Positions 12,569-25,523 are shown, counted from the first letter of the stretch. The stretch is 64,000 nt of DNA from Eremomyces bilateralis CBS 781.70 (GCF_010015585.1 NW_022985082.1:425150-489149); one strand, 5' to 3'. The notes: generated by a model not told the origin, from the letters alone. Numbers and translations: made by a program.

Positions 12569-14505
12569 ATGATGTATCATCCGCTCCCTGAGTCTATCAA
12601 ACCGCACATGTTCAGCCCTAGAGATGGCCACTGGGTGGTGTCGATACAAGGCCAGACAGCTTTCAAGGAGCGGGGACAAAGGTCAACGGAGGATTCTGGA
12701 GTAACATATGAGAAACGAAATATAGGCGAAAAGGAACTTATCCCGTGGCTTCACGAGGTGTGATGTGCTCTCATCTCCCATATTTCAAACCCAGCAAGCA
12801 TTGACGCCTTTCTCTAGATAAATGTCGAGGGAAATCCTCAGGAAGAAAATGGCCGCACCAAGTGGAATCTCAAAGCCATGTAATTACTGCTTACTCAAGG
12901 CGAGCTGCGGATCTCTGACCTCTGTGAAAGACTCACTGGGCATCGTCTTAATGCCAGCTCTTTCGATGGGACGTTCCCCTTCTCAGGGGAAACCTATATG
13001 GCCATTGCCAAAAAGTTCCAGATCCCAGACCCCTTTCTATCCTTCGTCTGGTCGAATACTATGATCACCACGACATTCACCACTCCAAGCGGAGGACATG
13101 GTACGACATGAATGCAGGCCTTGTAATTGGGGACTGGCACTTCTCATTGAATTTCTACAGCACATACTAATGTCTTCAGGCTATCTAACTAACATCTCAT
13201 CCCACGCGATAGTCATCACCCATGATCCATCCACCCTCACAACCTTTTGCTTCACTGTCGGTATGTGCCAGCACCAAATAAGCAGCATATTGCAGGAGCT
13301 CGAAAAATCCAAGCACCTCGCCGGATGCCCCGAGCTTCTCCCCATCCTATGGCTAGAAACCTTTTTGGCGACCCGAGTTCGGCGATGTCATGGCCGTTCG
13401 TTAGATATCCTCGCCATCCAAAAAGACACAGGGCTGCATTGGAGCATCCCGGCGACCGAAGCGCAGTTTGACAAACTGGACTTGCACCCGCTGACGCATG
13501 GGTTGACGGTGTTAAGGGGTGAGTTGGCGTGGGATGAACATGCGTTGGACTTTTTGAAAGGGCTCGGGGAGAAATTGGCCATCGGGCAGCGAGAACATTC
13601 CTTCGCTCCAAGGGAATTACATACGGCGAGGGCGATACAGGACAACGAGGACCTTCAAAAACGAATCGTAACCGCCCTCGACATGATACAAGGACTCCAC
13701 CGCCGAGGTAGCTACTCCATCCAACAAGTCAAAGTCCTCCTTACCACGGTGTGCAACACCTCTTCCCTCATCTCCCCTCCACCGCTCACTCTCCCAGGTT
13801 CACAACCTCATCAGCCAACGCGACAGCCGCATCGCCGCCCAAACCGCCGAAGCGACCCGACAAGTCGTCTGCGCCCAGCAGCGCGACAGTGCCGCCATGC
13901 GGGCCATCGCCGAGGACTCCAACCAAGTAGCCGCGTTGACGCGACGCGATAGTGCTGATATGCGGGTCATCGCTGGCGTAACCTTATTGTTCTTACCCGC
14001 GACTTTTACCGCCGTGAGTAGCGTCCGACCGACCACTAAAGCATACCGGCTAGCTCACGATGAATAGACGTTCTTCAGCACGGGATTCTTTAATTTCCAG
14101 GGGTCAAGCGTAGGCGGTGGCGGCGCGACCGTTTCTCGATGGCTCTGGCTCTACTGTGTCATCACCATCATGCTCACCATCTTCGTAATGGTAACCTGGC
14201 TGGTCGTCTCGCGCCGCCAACGCGCATCCGAGCGGAAACACCGGACGGCGTTCCAGCTCGCCGAGGAGAAACGGGAGTCATGTTATGACGCCCCGGAAGG
14301 CCGGGGAAATGTGCCGGACGCGGATTTGGAGGTAATGGGTGAGGTGACGGTTACGAGGTTGAGATCTGTGCGACAGGAGGAACTTACGCTAGAGGAGTCT
14401 GCTGGTCCGAGGCTGCGGATTCCGAGTTCGAAGGTCGCGGTTAAGGGGGTGACGGGCGATGGGGATACATGTGCGTGTTGTGCCAGTCCTCTGTCTGACG
14501 AATAG
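12569..14505 (+). CDS. CorA-like two-transmembrane protein
   Basis: Six exons: 12569-12757, 12818-12879, 12931-13100, 13180-13748, 13798-14013 and 14068-14505. Introns are 60, 51, 79, 49 and 54 bp; the product is 547 aa. The N-terminus (MMYHPLPESIKPHMFSPRDGHWVV) and the FPFSGETYMAIAKKFQIPDPFL segment match a common fungal family related to CorA metal channels. The C-terminus has a coiled region, then two membrane spans (VIAGVTLLFLPATFTATFF and WLWLYCVITIMLTIFVMVTW) and a cytosolic tail. The GMN signature of true CorA Mg2+ channels is not visible, so transport is not assured. The 51-bp intron 12880-12930 is needed because the unspliced frame has a TAA at 12881; it has a CTGAC branch site. Its exact ends are the weakest part of the model. 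Confidence 0.82.
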
Positions 14506-14854
14506 CCTCGCCGAAGTTCTGGAAGTTTCTACGGGAGATATGATTAAATGGCTCTTGTGGGGAGATTGTGAACTGAAGGAATAGGTCAACGGTGGAGAAC
14601 AAATGATCAATGACCACGGCGACAATTTGACTATTAAACGGATACTCCGCAAGCCGTCTCGTGTATTGCCTACCCCATGCACGTTAGATCATTGTTTAGT
14701 ACACCACCATCGAGCATCAAAGAATGAAATCATATTTCGTCTCGCAATGATATGCACCACCCAGCACCCCATCCCATACCCCACCAAAACGCCACACTCC
14801 CACAATGCACCTGGTAGTATCCATAAAGCAAGCGCCCTCCCACCTCATCCCGCC
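14506..14854. other. Convergent intergenic region
   Basis: These 349 bp lie between the CorA-like gene (plus) and YMR1 (minus). They hold both 3' ends; nothing else is seen. Confidence 0.6.
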
Positions 14855-17504
14855 TCACCGCGTCACCTCCGTCCCCATAACCGTCATCTCTTCAATCGCA
14901 TGCGGACTCTTCGACCGTCCCCGCTTCGCGAACCCCGCCGTCAACGACCCAGACCCCTCGTTTTTCTGCACGGGCAACCCCCCGAGCGGATCTTCGTCGC
15001 TGTCGCCGCTGCTGTCGATTTCCGTGAAAGGCTCGGGGTCTTTCTCGGAGATGACAGGGTCGATGGTCGGCACGGGGGTTGTCTCTTTGCGCTGACTGAC
15101 TGGCTTCTCTGATTCGAGGTGGGTAGTGGGTTGGGGTGGTGGCGCGCGGTCGCCTTTCGGTATGGGCGTCCGCGGTCGTGAGGCGGGTCGCGAGCCAGGG
15201 TCGACGAGCGTGGTCATCGTAGTATTCCGCTCCGAGCGCTCGACGGCACTAAGCACGGTCTGGGGACCATCCGAATGCACTTGCGTCTCGCTCGGGGCGA
15301 AGGACGACGAAGCTTGCGCGGTGACGGGCGGGCCGTTCATCTCCTCGTTGGTGCGGCCGAAGAGCTCGAACCACCAGCGGGTGTTGTCGAGTTCAGGGAA
15401 GAGCATGCGTTCCTTGCCCTTAGCGTTGTCGTCGACGACGGGGTCGTATTTGTCGTTGATGAACTGGGGGCGGCGGGAGAGGAAGTAGTCCCAGACGGAG
15501 CGGGAGCGGTGGCGGATGTTGGCGTCGACGCGCTCTTTCTCGGAGTCGAAGAGGAATGTGCCGTATTGGCAGGAGTAGAGGTGGTACAGGAGACGGCGGA
15601 GGAAGCGTTCGTTGAACTCGAAGCGGGTGGGGTGATGGTGGAGGAGTTGGTAGGTGGCGTCGAGGAATTGATGAAAGACGGGGGAGGTTTCTTTGACTTT
15701 CGTGGCGTGCCTCTCATTCGGCGGATGCGGGTCCACGAGGGGTGCGGATGGGGAGTCGCGTCCTTGCATGTCGGAATCGGAGCCCGGCAGGCTTTCGCGG
15801 CTTTCGTTGCTTCGGTTGAAAAATCCTTTCGCGCTGCGGAGAGCATTCTCGAGAGCTTTGCCGGGACCAATGTTAGCTGTAGGATCGGCGAGACCTGATG
15901 TCACCCTGTTACCACCAATACGCTCGTTTTCAATATCGAACCATTTCTCACTGCTGAGGAAGCCGGATCGATGGCGGAACATGTGTCCGAATGAGAGGAA
16001 GTCTTTCTCAACGAGGACCATGAACCCCTCCAGCGTCCTGTAGTAGGGATCGAGGCACATCTGGGCGAGGCAGCTCAATTGACTGGTGCGATCCCAGCCA
16101 TCCGAGCAATGTATGAGGACGTGCGAATGATGGATCCCAACTTGACGTGCGACCAGCGCCGCACCATCGAGGATGCTGGTGATATGCTTGATCCATCCAC
16201 TCTTTGTGAGTTGTTCTCGGTTCGGTGGTAACGTCGTATAGTCCGCATCTTTCAGGGCCTCGATCACGGTCTGGAGACTCTCTCTCATAACATGAATATT
16301 ACCAATCCCCAGATAGGCCTTGGTTGCGAACTTGTAGTTATCCATGTTTTCGGAACCCATCCCTTGAGCATGGTTGACCAAAGCATTGATGCCCGGTCTG
16401 GCATCTACGATGAGGTTACTTTGTTGCGCACCGTATACCTTGACCATTCCTTCTTCTCTTTGACCATTCATGCGAGCAAGTACTTGGTTTTCGATTGCTT
16501 CAGCGTCCGCATATGAACCATCTTCCGTCGCCGGGAGTGGCGGTTCTCCCTGACTCGATCCACCCTGACTCGGTCCTGATGCTCCTTCAACGGTCACATT
16601 AGACGCGGATGAGGCCGAGGACTCCATGGACTCCCCTCCCCTTTCCGAGGTTGCGAAGATGGCAGCTAACAGCCGCTCATCTTGTACGCTACGGTGGTTC
16701 CGCACGCCCACGAGAGGCTGCGAGCTTCGTGTGATGGTGCAGTGGTTGATGGGGTGAAGGTAGGATAGGACCGGGATTCGGACCTTGGAGCGGTAGCGGC
16801 CAGCGTAATTCAGCGTATTGTCGGATATGCAGGATGGGACAGGAAGAAGCGCGGGGTATGTTGGAGAGTACTGGACAACAAGTTAGCGCTTTCGCCTCGG
16901 TGGGGGATTTGTTGCACACCTTATAGTCCTGATTGATGGTAGATATCCTCCATCCCTTGTCCGAGTCTTTCTCCCCGACCCCTAACCTCCGCCACTCTTT
17001 CGCAGCGTCGTACAGATCCCAGCCGTTGAGCTCTTTCTCCGGACTCTGGGGCTCATAGCTGAAAGCATAGAGCTTGTCGATCCGTCCCAGTTTGCAGGTC
17101 AGGGAGCGGATGGTGTCGTAGACCTGTCTTGCCTGCTCTTCCACCACAAACTGGAAAGCCACGAACATGAAGTCTCGACATCGCAGACGGATGGACGAAT
17201 GTTGTCGCGAGAGGGTGGCGACGTAGGCAGGTCGGTATGTGCAGAATGAAATCATAGGATAGGTGATCCATATTTCTCGTTGCCTGGGAGGCTTGTCGGG
17301 TGGTGGTTGCTGGTCGCTGGGGAGCTTCGATGGTGGAGGGATGTATGTGAAGATGAGGTGGTGGGGAGTCAGATGGAGGATCCCTATGGCCTTTTGTCCT
17401 TGTCGCCATAATGTCACATCTTCCACCTATCTCGCGGTTAGTATTATAGTATTATACACGACAACGCCATGACCACCTACCTTCGATATCCGGATCTTGT
17501 CCAT
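14855..17504 (-). CDS. ymr1: Myotubularin-family phosphoinositide 3-phosphatase YMR1
   Basis: Three exons: 17481-17504 (8 codons), 16920-17426 and 14855-16870. Introns are 54 bp (with TACTAAC) and 49 bp; the product is 848 aa. The enzyme removes the 3-phosphate from PI3P and PI(3,5)P2 on endosomal and vacuolar membranes. Seen: the PH-GRAM domain (start MDKIRISKVEDVTL, about residues 1-150), the myotubularin core with VDARPGINALVNHAQGMG, and the P-loop HCSDGWDRTSQ at about 431-441. Catalytic Cys 432 and Arg 438 of CX5R are intact, so this is an active member. The C-terminal 250 residues are low-complexity Ser/Pro/Thr-rich. The tiny first exon was found because the apparent start GTG at 17426 is not an ATG. 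The gene is divergent from RPS3. Confidence 0.95.
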
Positions 17505-18080
17505 TTACCATGCATCTGTACTCGACGCTCGAGTACGGAGCAGCAAGGAATCAGTGGATGTGCAATCAACTCCTCCTCCCCTTGAACGAACGTAGCAGTA
17601 TTGTGATATTCAGTAAAATAATTCAGAGAGCATGTACGGTATTCCTCAGGCTTATGAAGAGCGAAAGTAGGTGGTTTGCTAGTTTGCTGCACAGCCATGA
17701 ATATCATCACCAGGGTTGAGAGCTGACAGCTTAAGACATCGGAGTCCTAGACAGGCGGAGTGGCAGAACTGGGCAGTGACAGACTGGATCTGATGTAGTC
17801 AATAACTAGCGGCGCCGCGGGCAGGCGCGGGGCGATCCCATGCATCGTTCCTTCTGTATGACTGTGACAGGGGTGAGGCTGCAAGGCTGCAAGGCTACAA
17901 GTTTGAAGGCCAGGCAATAAGGCACCCTATTTGTATCCAACACCAGTCTTGGCGCACATGTCGCTTGCTCTCTCTCCAAAATTCAACCACCACATCGACA
18001 TCGACGCTGCATCGTGATTATCTCTCTCGACACCACCACCCAACACACCCAGACATCTCTTGAAGCAACACTCGGTCAAG
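17505..18080. promoter_or_regulatory. Divergent promoter region, YMR1 / RPS3
   Basis: These 576 bp include a pyrimidine-rich leader just before RPS3 (CTCTCTC runs at about 17970-18030), common for fungal ribosomal-protein genes. A short near-repeat of the type GCTGCAAGG lies at about 17878-17905. Confidence 0.5.
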
Positions 18081-19155
18081 ATGTCAGCAGCACAGACTAC
18101 CATGTATGTTTTCCAATTAGCGAATGGGAATCGAATTGAAGCTAATGTGTACCCAGGTCCAAGCGGAGGAAGTTCGTTGCAGGTACGATATACACAATTT
18201 CCACTCTAGAAATCAAGATGCTCTGCATTCCGTCCATAAGCGACGATATTACGACACATGCCAAAATGAACCTCGATTTGAGAGACGCGATCAATTGAAG
18301 AGAAACCAAAACTAACCTCCACCTCCCAGACGGTGTTTTCTACGCCGAACTCAACGAATTCTTCCAGCGCGAACTCGCCGAAGAAGGCTACTCCGGCGTC
18401 GAAGTGCGCGTGACCCCGACCGTCACCGACATCATCGTCCGCGCGACCCACACGCAAGAGGTCCTCGGCGAGCAAGGCCGCCGCATCCGCGAACTCACCT
18501 CCCTCATCCAGAAGCGCTTCAAGTTCCCCGAGAACTCCGTCTCCCTCTACGCCGCCAAGGTGCAGAACCGCGGGCTGTCGGCCGTTGCGCAATGCGAGTC
18601 GCTCCGATACAAGCTGTTGAACGGTCTGGCTGTCCGGAGAGCGTGCTATGGTGTGCTGCGGTTCATCATGGAGAGTGGCGCGAAGGGGTGTGAGGTGGTG
18701 GTTTCTGGAAAGCTGAGGGCTGCGCGTGCCAAGAGCATGAAGTTCACCGTGAGTCTCCTCTCCCCGTCCTCTCAAATTTTCTCGATGTTCCGAGCGTTAT
18801 GGAACGTTCGCTAACCTCCTCCGAGGACGGCTTCATGATCCACTCCGGTCAACCCGCCAAAGACTTCATCGACTTCGCTACCCGCCACGTCCTCCTCCGC
18901 CAAGGTGTCCTCGGGATCAAGGTAAAGATCATGCGTGGCGCCGACCCCGACGGCAAGGCTGGCCCGCAGAAGGCCCTTCCCGACTCCGTCACCGTCATCG
19001 AGCCCAAGGAGGAGCAGCCGGTCGTACAGCCCATGAGCCAGGACTACGGCGCCAAGGCCATCCAGGCACAGCAGGCCGCGGAGCAGCAGAGGCTGGAGGA
19101 GCAGGCCGCGGAGGAGCAAGGGGAGGAGCAGCCGCAGCCGGCTTTTGAGCAGTAG
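18081..19155 (+). CDS. rps3: 40S ribosomal protein S3 (uS3)
   Basis: Four exons: 18081-18103, 18157-18182, 18330-18748 and 18826-19155. Introns are 53, 147 and 77 bp; the product is 265 aa. It is a component of the small ribosomal subunit at the mRNA entry channel. Seen: [21 protein letters not shown] at the start, the type-2 KH domain with [20 protein letters not shown], and the C-terminal domain with [20 protein letters not shown] and [10 protein letters not shown]. The tail is Gln/Glu-rich ([19 protein letters not shown]), somewhat longer than in yeast. Two very small leading exons are typical of highly expressed fungal ribosomal-protein genes. Confidence 0.98.
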
Positions 19156-21743
19156 AGGAAAAGAGGGGGGAAGTGGATTGCTTTATGGCACGGGCAGGTG
19201 ATGCCGTCGGACTACGATGGCTCATGGAGTAAATTTTTAGGGTGTCAAAAGCATAACTTCAATGAAGCAATGGCATGTTCAAGTATCAACGTGCCTGTCA
19301 TTCGAGAACCAGACAGACGTCCATGAGAATGGGGTTATTGCCCTCGGTGTTTCCATCCGGATCTTGGGAAGCGTGATGTTTCCCACCGTCGTAAGCGCCC
19401 GTTCTTGAGGCCCCTTGCCGCTCGAGCCAATGCCATGAGAAACATTCCGACAATGCTGAACCAAACAAGCCTGCATATACCCTCCTCGTGGCTCGATTCC
19501 CGATTCCCGGAGTGTGGGACAACAGTGTCCCCTTACCGGTTGTTAGATGGTAGGCATTGGAGGAGATGCAAGGGATTCAATATATGGCTGTTAGGGGGGA
19601 GGCGACGGCTAGGTATTGGACCAAGGTTCGGATACTCGGAGTCTCGGCCAACGGGTATTGTTATTCGAAACCGGAGGAATAGACGCATGTCCGGAAAGTC
19701 GGGTTGACTTGCTATGTAAAACAGAGGCGGGTTCGGACGGTGGATGATGTTGACTTAGAAAAAGGTTTGCAGGGGGAGCATTTCGAACTAGGGTGCGGAA
19801 TATAATCATTGCGGCCGAGGGGGCTGTAGTCCATATTTCTATGCATACTGCTAGTATGGTATTTATTAAGTACTCTTCCACCATAAATGTTGTGGACTGC
19901 CGGATCTTGATTAGTATCGGCTCTCCAGCTTGACCGACATTCCAGTGTGCAGAGTTCAGTTGGGCGCTGAAAAGCCAGCTCAGTGGTCTATGAATATCTG
20001 AATTCACAACCGACACAGCGTTATGGTACTCTTCTCAGACGCGCCAACCAACTCTGAGCATTCATACTGATGACAATGCCTACGGCCAAACAGAGCCAGT
20101 TACTCCAACCAATGACTGCTCCACCATACACTCCTGAGAGCCGACTACAACGAATGCCGTGTCTACATCGGTTTCAAGTTTCGACAACCGGGTCCAAACT
20201 CCATCCCAATCGGCAGTGCCCGAGCTGTTGGGTGTGGAACCCCCTACACATTACACATCTGCGGCGGCCAACGCCAACTGGTGCCTCAGAACGCAGATAG
20301 GATGATGTGCAGAGGGCGGACACTGGTGAGATTTTTCGGATTCGTTGGCGGGCTGATGGAGATAAAAATGGCATCACCACATTTGTCGAATCCTGTGTCA
20401 GCATGAGTACGGAGTCCTGGTAGTGACACCTCTGGAATCCTCGGCTGTCCACAGCAGTCCACAGCAGTCCAAATATCCAATGGTGAATGGACTGCCACAG
20501 GTCATCACTATGAAAAATACGGATAGTTCGTTGGATATTCATTCTCGTCCGTGATGTTTTGGTGGAGCGCCACTTCACGCCTTCACCTGTCCGTTGCCCG
20601 GTGGCCAGAAGACTCGTCGGCTCAGAACGGCAGATGGCGTCGCGGATCGGCTCCGTAGGATGGCACTGATTCGGGGAGACGATGCAACAGGGGGGGAAGG
20701 AAAACCTTCCAGCCCAACAAGTCAACATAAGTCATAAGTCATAGTCTAGTTAAGACATAAGTCACAACTGTCGGCGGCGGATCTTCCAGTTGAAAACTTG
20801 AAATTGATGTTGACAAATGACAACGGATTAGACGGCATCCCCTGGTAGAAAAGGCCTAGTAAAAAGGCCCCTGGTAAAAAAGGCGGTGGTTCCCTGTCGC
20901 CACAGCAAATCCATGAGAGCCGCTAACACCAGTCCTTCATCTTATCGCAACAACATTCAAAACATCGTTGGGTGTATCCTCTCCTTCGTCTGCAATAATA
21001 ACACCTCTTTATCTATCCGCCTTTGAACCCTATTCCTGACTTGGATACCTCTTCCTTTCAATCCTCCTTCGCTTAAAGGGTCCCTCTATCAGTCACTCTC
21101 CTGTGCACCCCCTTGCCGCTGTCCGTCCCTTTCGATCCCTTCACATCAACATCCCTTCTCGGGCATTCAATCCTCCTCTACCTCGCTCCCCACGATATCT
21201 TGTGCTGTTTTGGTACCAAAGTGTTCCGTTGGACATTTTCGGACGCCATCGGGAACCCCGAAACGCCCTCGTTTGCAATAGATGCACCTCGACCCGTACA
21301 CAACATCGCTAGTCCGCCACAGGGAGTTCTATTCCTACCGCTGCATTGTATCACGAACCATCGATCATTGCTGAACCTCCGCAGTCGCTCGTTTGGGTCA
21401 GCTACAGTTCCAGCGTCATTAATTCCAGCGTCATTAATTCCAAGACCGTCAAGATCCCACCGAGACATTGCATTCCCCATCCAAGGGAGTCGTGGATGCG
21501 ATATACCTCCTGCAGGTTGCCTTGGACTATCGGATCTAGTATCTCAATAAGAGGATCTTTGTGTTTCACAACATTGAAGAGTATAATAGAGGATAGGATT
21601 GTCTGAGGTGGAGTGGCGGAGCCCATTCACGAGCGAGGACGTAGACGACGAGAAAACTGCGGAAGCGTTTAGAGCTACAAACGATCGTCTTAGCGACGAC
21701 TAAGCGTCCTCACAATCACACATCACCGAAAAGAATTGTGAGG
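19156..21743. other. Long intergenic region before the F-box/WD40 gene
   Basis: This is 2.59 kb with no gene I can support. A 184-codon minus-strand ATG-started ORF at 20174-20728 has no recognisable family or protein-like make-up. Pyrimidine-rich sequence from about 20930 to 21740 looks like a long 5' leader. Repeated CATAAGTCA-type words lie at about 20727-20765. Confidence 0.5.
21408..21437. repeat. 15-bp tandem duplication
   Basis: The word TTCCAGCGTCATTAA occurs twice in a row, at 21408-21422 and 21423-21437, inside the probable 5' leader of the F-box/WD40 gene. A recent slippage duplication is the simplest reading. Confidence 0.85.
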
Positions 21744-24700
21744 ATGTTTTCACATCACCGTTCCTCACAATCCCTCTCCTACCGGCCTACCACTTCACCA
21801 CTCCCATCACTCGCAGATGAGACCACCCGCTCAGTCCGCGCATCAACCTGGGTCGCCAACCGCCGCATGACCAATGATTTCGGCTCAAGACCATCCCACA
21901 TCGCCAGCTTATCCGGAAACTCAACCGGGGATTTAACCTCCTGGAGTGCCGGCTTTTCAGACGCATCGTCAACTGCAACTGGAGATCACTCGAAACCCGA
22001 TCGCTTCAAGCGCTCCATCCACGAAATTTCCAACAACGTCCGCTCGATCGCTCGCCGCGCCTCCAACTCTGTCCGTCTACATCCTCGACCATTGAAGTCA
22101 AGAAAAGGCTCCATCGACCAACTTGATGCGCCCTCATCGATCCACGCACAATTACAAGCAGTCGTCGAAGTCCCGAGCTCGCTTTCACAAGACACCGTGG
22201 AGGAGGCCGACGCCGGTGAAGAAATAGACACCGAACCGGCAACTGACAGTGCCCGCGACACACCGGCGGAAATGGGGAGTAGTCAGAGCAGACCGTCCGG
22301 TTGTCCTAGCCGCCGTCCGAGCATCTTCCGCGGCCGACGACAGGCCGTGTCCACCGCCGCAGGAACCACCGCCGCGCAGGCGGGATATCCCGTGTATAGC
22401 CAGAACGGCGCATTCATGGTCGACGGCGCCGTCATTCCGAACCGCGCCGGGTCCGCCGCTCGAGCCGCCGCCGCCGCGCAGAACGGCACGATGAGTACGA
22501 AGGAGTCCAATCAAGTCCAACCTCCGCTCCAACCACCCTCCGAACATCGAGCGCCCGCCCTGCCCATCAGCTCACCGATTCCCATCTCCTCCACCATGCC
22601 GAGCTTCATTGAGCGAGAGCCGCAGATGTCCGGCCGGATGGCGAGCCACCTGTCCGAGCTGCGCGAACGGCCTTGGAAGTTCGTCCGATGGGGAGAAGGG
22701 AATGGAGCGGATGGAGCGGCGGGCTTGGGTCCGCCGGTGGCAGCGGGATATGGATACCATGCTTTCGGATCGGAGTTGGCAGGGAAAGCGGCGGTGTTGA
22801 AACATTCGCAGGTGGAAGGGGCGAAGGCTTTGGCGAGGGCGGATTCGCTTTCGCCGATGTTGCGGGCTAAGGGAGTTGGTAAGTTTATATGTCCCGTTTG
22901 TTTGTTTTCTAATTTCTATGTCGAGGGGGGTGATGGGAGTTTGGTGGTGATTACCATGAAGTACCATGGTTTCACCTGCGGATCATCACCATGGAGATGG
23001 TTGGTGTTTACGGCATTGCACTTTCCAACCTGTGGACTGTGGTACACTCATCCCAACATCCCGTTCTCCCCACCATCAGACATCTCCTCTCCTTTCTGGA
23101 CTCCTATTTCCATTTCCTGTCACTCGTTTCCATATCTGTCCAACGCATCATCAAGATGGATAATCTGTCTACAGTCATGTTGGAGCTTGATATTAACAGT
23201 ACCATTTACGCAGACCCGGCGATGCGCTTGCCCCCTGAACTCATGATCGAAATTCTCGGCTACCTCGACGCCCGCTCTCTCAGTCGCAGCGAACTCGTCT
23301 CTGGTCGCTGGGCCGCCCTCTCTCGCTCCCAGCATTGCTGGCGCGCCTCCTTCCTCTCCGCGTACAAACCCACGATCAACGTTACCCCTCAACCGCGCAT
23401 GATGGGCGGCCTGGGAATCGGCACCAAACCCAACGGCACCCAGGACTATAAGCAAATGTACAAAGCCCGGCACTTGATTGAAGGTAACTGGCTCCACTGC
23501 AGCCCCCGAGCGATCTACTTCACCGGTCATACCGACAGTGTGTACTGCTGCCAATTCGATGAGGACAAGCTCATCACGGGATCGCGTGACCGCACCATCC
23601 GGGTGTGGTCGATGCGCGATTTCCGCTGTCTCAAAGTCATCGGAGGCCCGGCATCCCGCCCGGTTCGCGACGACCCGGAGACCCGTCTGCCTACCCATCC
23701 GCACGCAACGGTGATGGACCGCCCCAGCCTCAACGGCACCTCCGAAGGCAACGAAATCTACCACATCCCTGAACAATACCACCAGGCCTCCATCCTGTGC
23801 CTCCACTACGACGACACCCATATGGTGACCGGCTCCAGCGACACCACTTGCCTCGTCTGGGACCTCGCGACCTTCGAGCCCGTGCGCCGCCTCCGCAAAC
23901 ACTCCGCCGGCGTCCTCGATGTCTGCATGGACAGCACCCGCATCATCTCCTGTAGCAAAGACGCCACCATCTGCCTCTGGGACCGCGCCACCGGCGACCT
24001 CCTCGGCGTTCTCACCGGCCACAACGGCCCCGTCAACGCCGTCCAGCTGCGCGGCAACCTCCTCGTCAGCGCCTCCGGTGACGGCGTCGCCAAGCTCTGG
24101 AACCTCCAAACCCAGAAATGCATCCGCGACTTCCCCAGCAAAGACCGCGGGTTAGCCGCCGTCGAGTTCAGCGCCGACACGCGCTTCGTTCTCGCGGGCG
24201 GAAACGACCAGGTTATCTACAAGTTCGACTCCGCTACCGGGGAGCTACTACACACGTATCGCGGGCACACAGGCCTCGTGCGCAGCCTGTTCCTCGACTC
24301 GGTGAACGGGCGAGTGATTTCCGGGAGCTACGACCAGAGCATGCGGGTTTATTCGTTCGACGGGGCGGCGCGGTCGAAGCGGTTCCAGCCGTCCGCGCCA
24401 TCCGCGCGGGAGCTGCTGCAGAATCCCGAACTGCAGGGCTCCGTCATCCACAGCCGGCTGCCCTCGACCGCGTCGCAGGCCACCAGCGCCAGCGGGACGA
24501 GCACCGCACATCACTTCGCATCGTTCAACGCCGATAACGACGCGATGGACGTGGATGAGGCGGTGGATGTGGGGGCGGAGGAGCGGAATGATGGGGAGCG
24601 GGAGATTGGGAGCTATATGGATTGGACGACGAGTTGGATCCTTGCAGCGAAGGGGGATTATCGGCGGATCGTGGCGACGAGTCAGGATGGGAGAGCGGTG

Positions 24701-24760
24701 TTAATGGATTATGGTTGGGCGGTGGAGGGGGTGGAGATGTTGAGAGGGGAGGGCGTTTGA
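21744..24760 (+). CDS. F-box / WD40-repeat protein, candidate SCF substrate receptor
   Basis: Two exons, 21744-22878 and 23175-24760, with a 296-bp phase-1 intron; the product is 906 aa. Seen: about 378 N-terminal residues that are mostly Ser/Pro/Ala-rich and probably disordered. An F-box follows at about 395-445 (MRLPPELMIEILGYLDARSLSR…), then about seven WD repeats with clear GHTDSVYCCQFD, GSRDRTIRVW, GSSDTTCLVWDL, CSKDATICLWD and GHNGPVNAV blocks, and an acidic tail. Known: the F-box binds Skp1 and the WD propeller binds phosphorylated substrates in SCF ubiquitin ligases. The substrate is unknown. An in-frame ATG at 23156, inside the proposed intron and followed by MDNLSTVMLELD, could start a shorter form with F-box and WD repeats only. 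The long intron is the main doubt. Confidence 0.85.
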
Positions 24761-25523
24761 GGGTTGGCGTGGAGATCGGAGGTGGAGAGGGGAGCTGTTG
24801 GGGGGTTTGTGTTTTGAGGGGTAGTTGGTTGATGTGAATGAGTTGAGATGTTGTTCTGCCATCTCCAGTCAACATTGTCGGATCCGAAGGCGTTCTCTTT
24901 TGAACCCTTCCATGTCGATTTGGGGATTCCTGCCTGTTTTCATGCCACCCTCTAGCGTTCGTGCCTTTGTTCAGTTCTTTGCGTTCTGCCTAACTAGCGA
25001 TGGCGTTTTATTCCTGCTGCTTTGCCTGCATGCCTTGATGGGAAGCGACTTTTACCTTCTGAGCATTTCTTGCATTGCGCCTGCGGTGGATAGTTGTTGT
25101 CTTCTTCCGCTCTACTTCTTCCTTCGCACATTTGGCGGATTCTTGACATGCCTCAACTGCATTAACACGAGTTTCCGAAATTGCTCTTTACTGATTATCA
25201 AATCATCCATGACGACGCCGTCACATGGTCGATCAATCACTGATGTTTTATCACGACTCGCTTCCTTTCGCCTGACCGGCAGTATTGGAGAGCTTATGAT
25301 CAGCGGGGTTGGGTGTAGAATAGATCTGCGAACTTTGCTTGTATAATACCATACGGTAATCCAATACTTGGGTATATCAAAACCACGCACCGATTCGCTC
25401 CGTCAAGTGACCACACCCGAACTCCGCGTATCCGTTCCTCCTCATCGCTTCCCTCTGAATCCATAGACGAAGCAATGCTTCTCATTTCTCCAAAGTGGAC
25501 GACGATGCGTGCATGCTAGAGCC
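24761..25523. other. Convergent intergenic region
   Basis: These 763 bp hold the 3' ends of the F-box/WD40 gene (plus) and the dynein chain gene (minus). A 173-codon open frame lacks an ATG at its start and looks like 3' UTR. Confidence 0.55.

Noticed and set aside
13249-13260. Alternative donor GTATGTGCC in the CorA-like gene at about 13260
   Set aside because: Using it breaks a frame that is open and matches the family on both sides.
18183-18329. Possible snoRNA in the 147-bp RPS3 intron
   Set aside because: No box C (RTGATGA) and box D pair or H/ACA hairpins could be seen.
20174-20728. Minus-strand ATG-started ORF of 184 codons in the RPS3 to F-box/WD40 spacer
   Set aside because: Erratic composition, no domain, no conserved motif, and it sits in a probable promoter/leader region; I treat it as chance.
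23120-24109. Long minus-strand open frame opposite the WD40 region
   Set aside because: It is the antisense shadow of a GC-rich coding exon with strong codon bias.
24825-25346. Plus-strand open frame of 173 codons after the F-box/WD40 gene
   Set aside because: It begins with a non-ATG codon, overlaps the expected 3' UTR, and is Cys/Leu/Phe-rich without a family.
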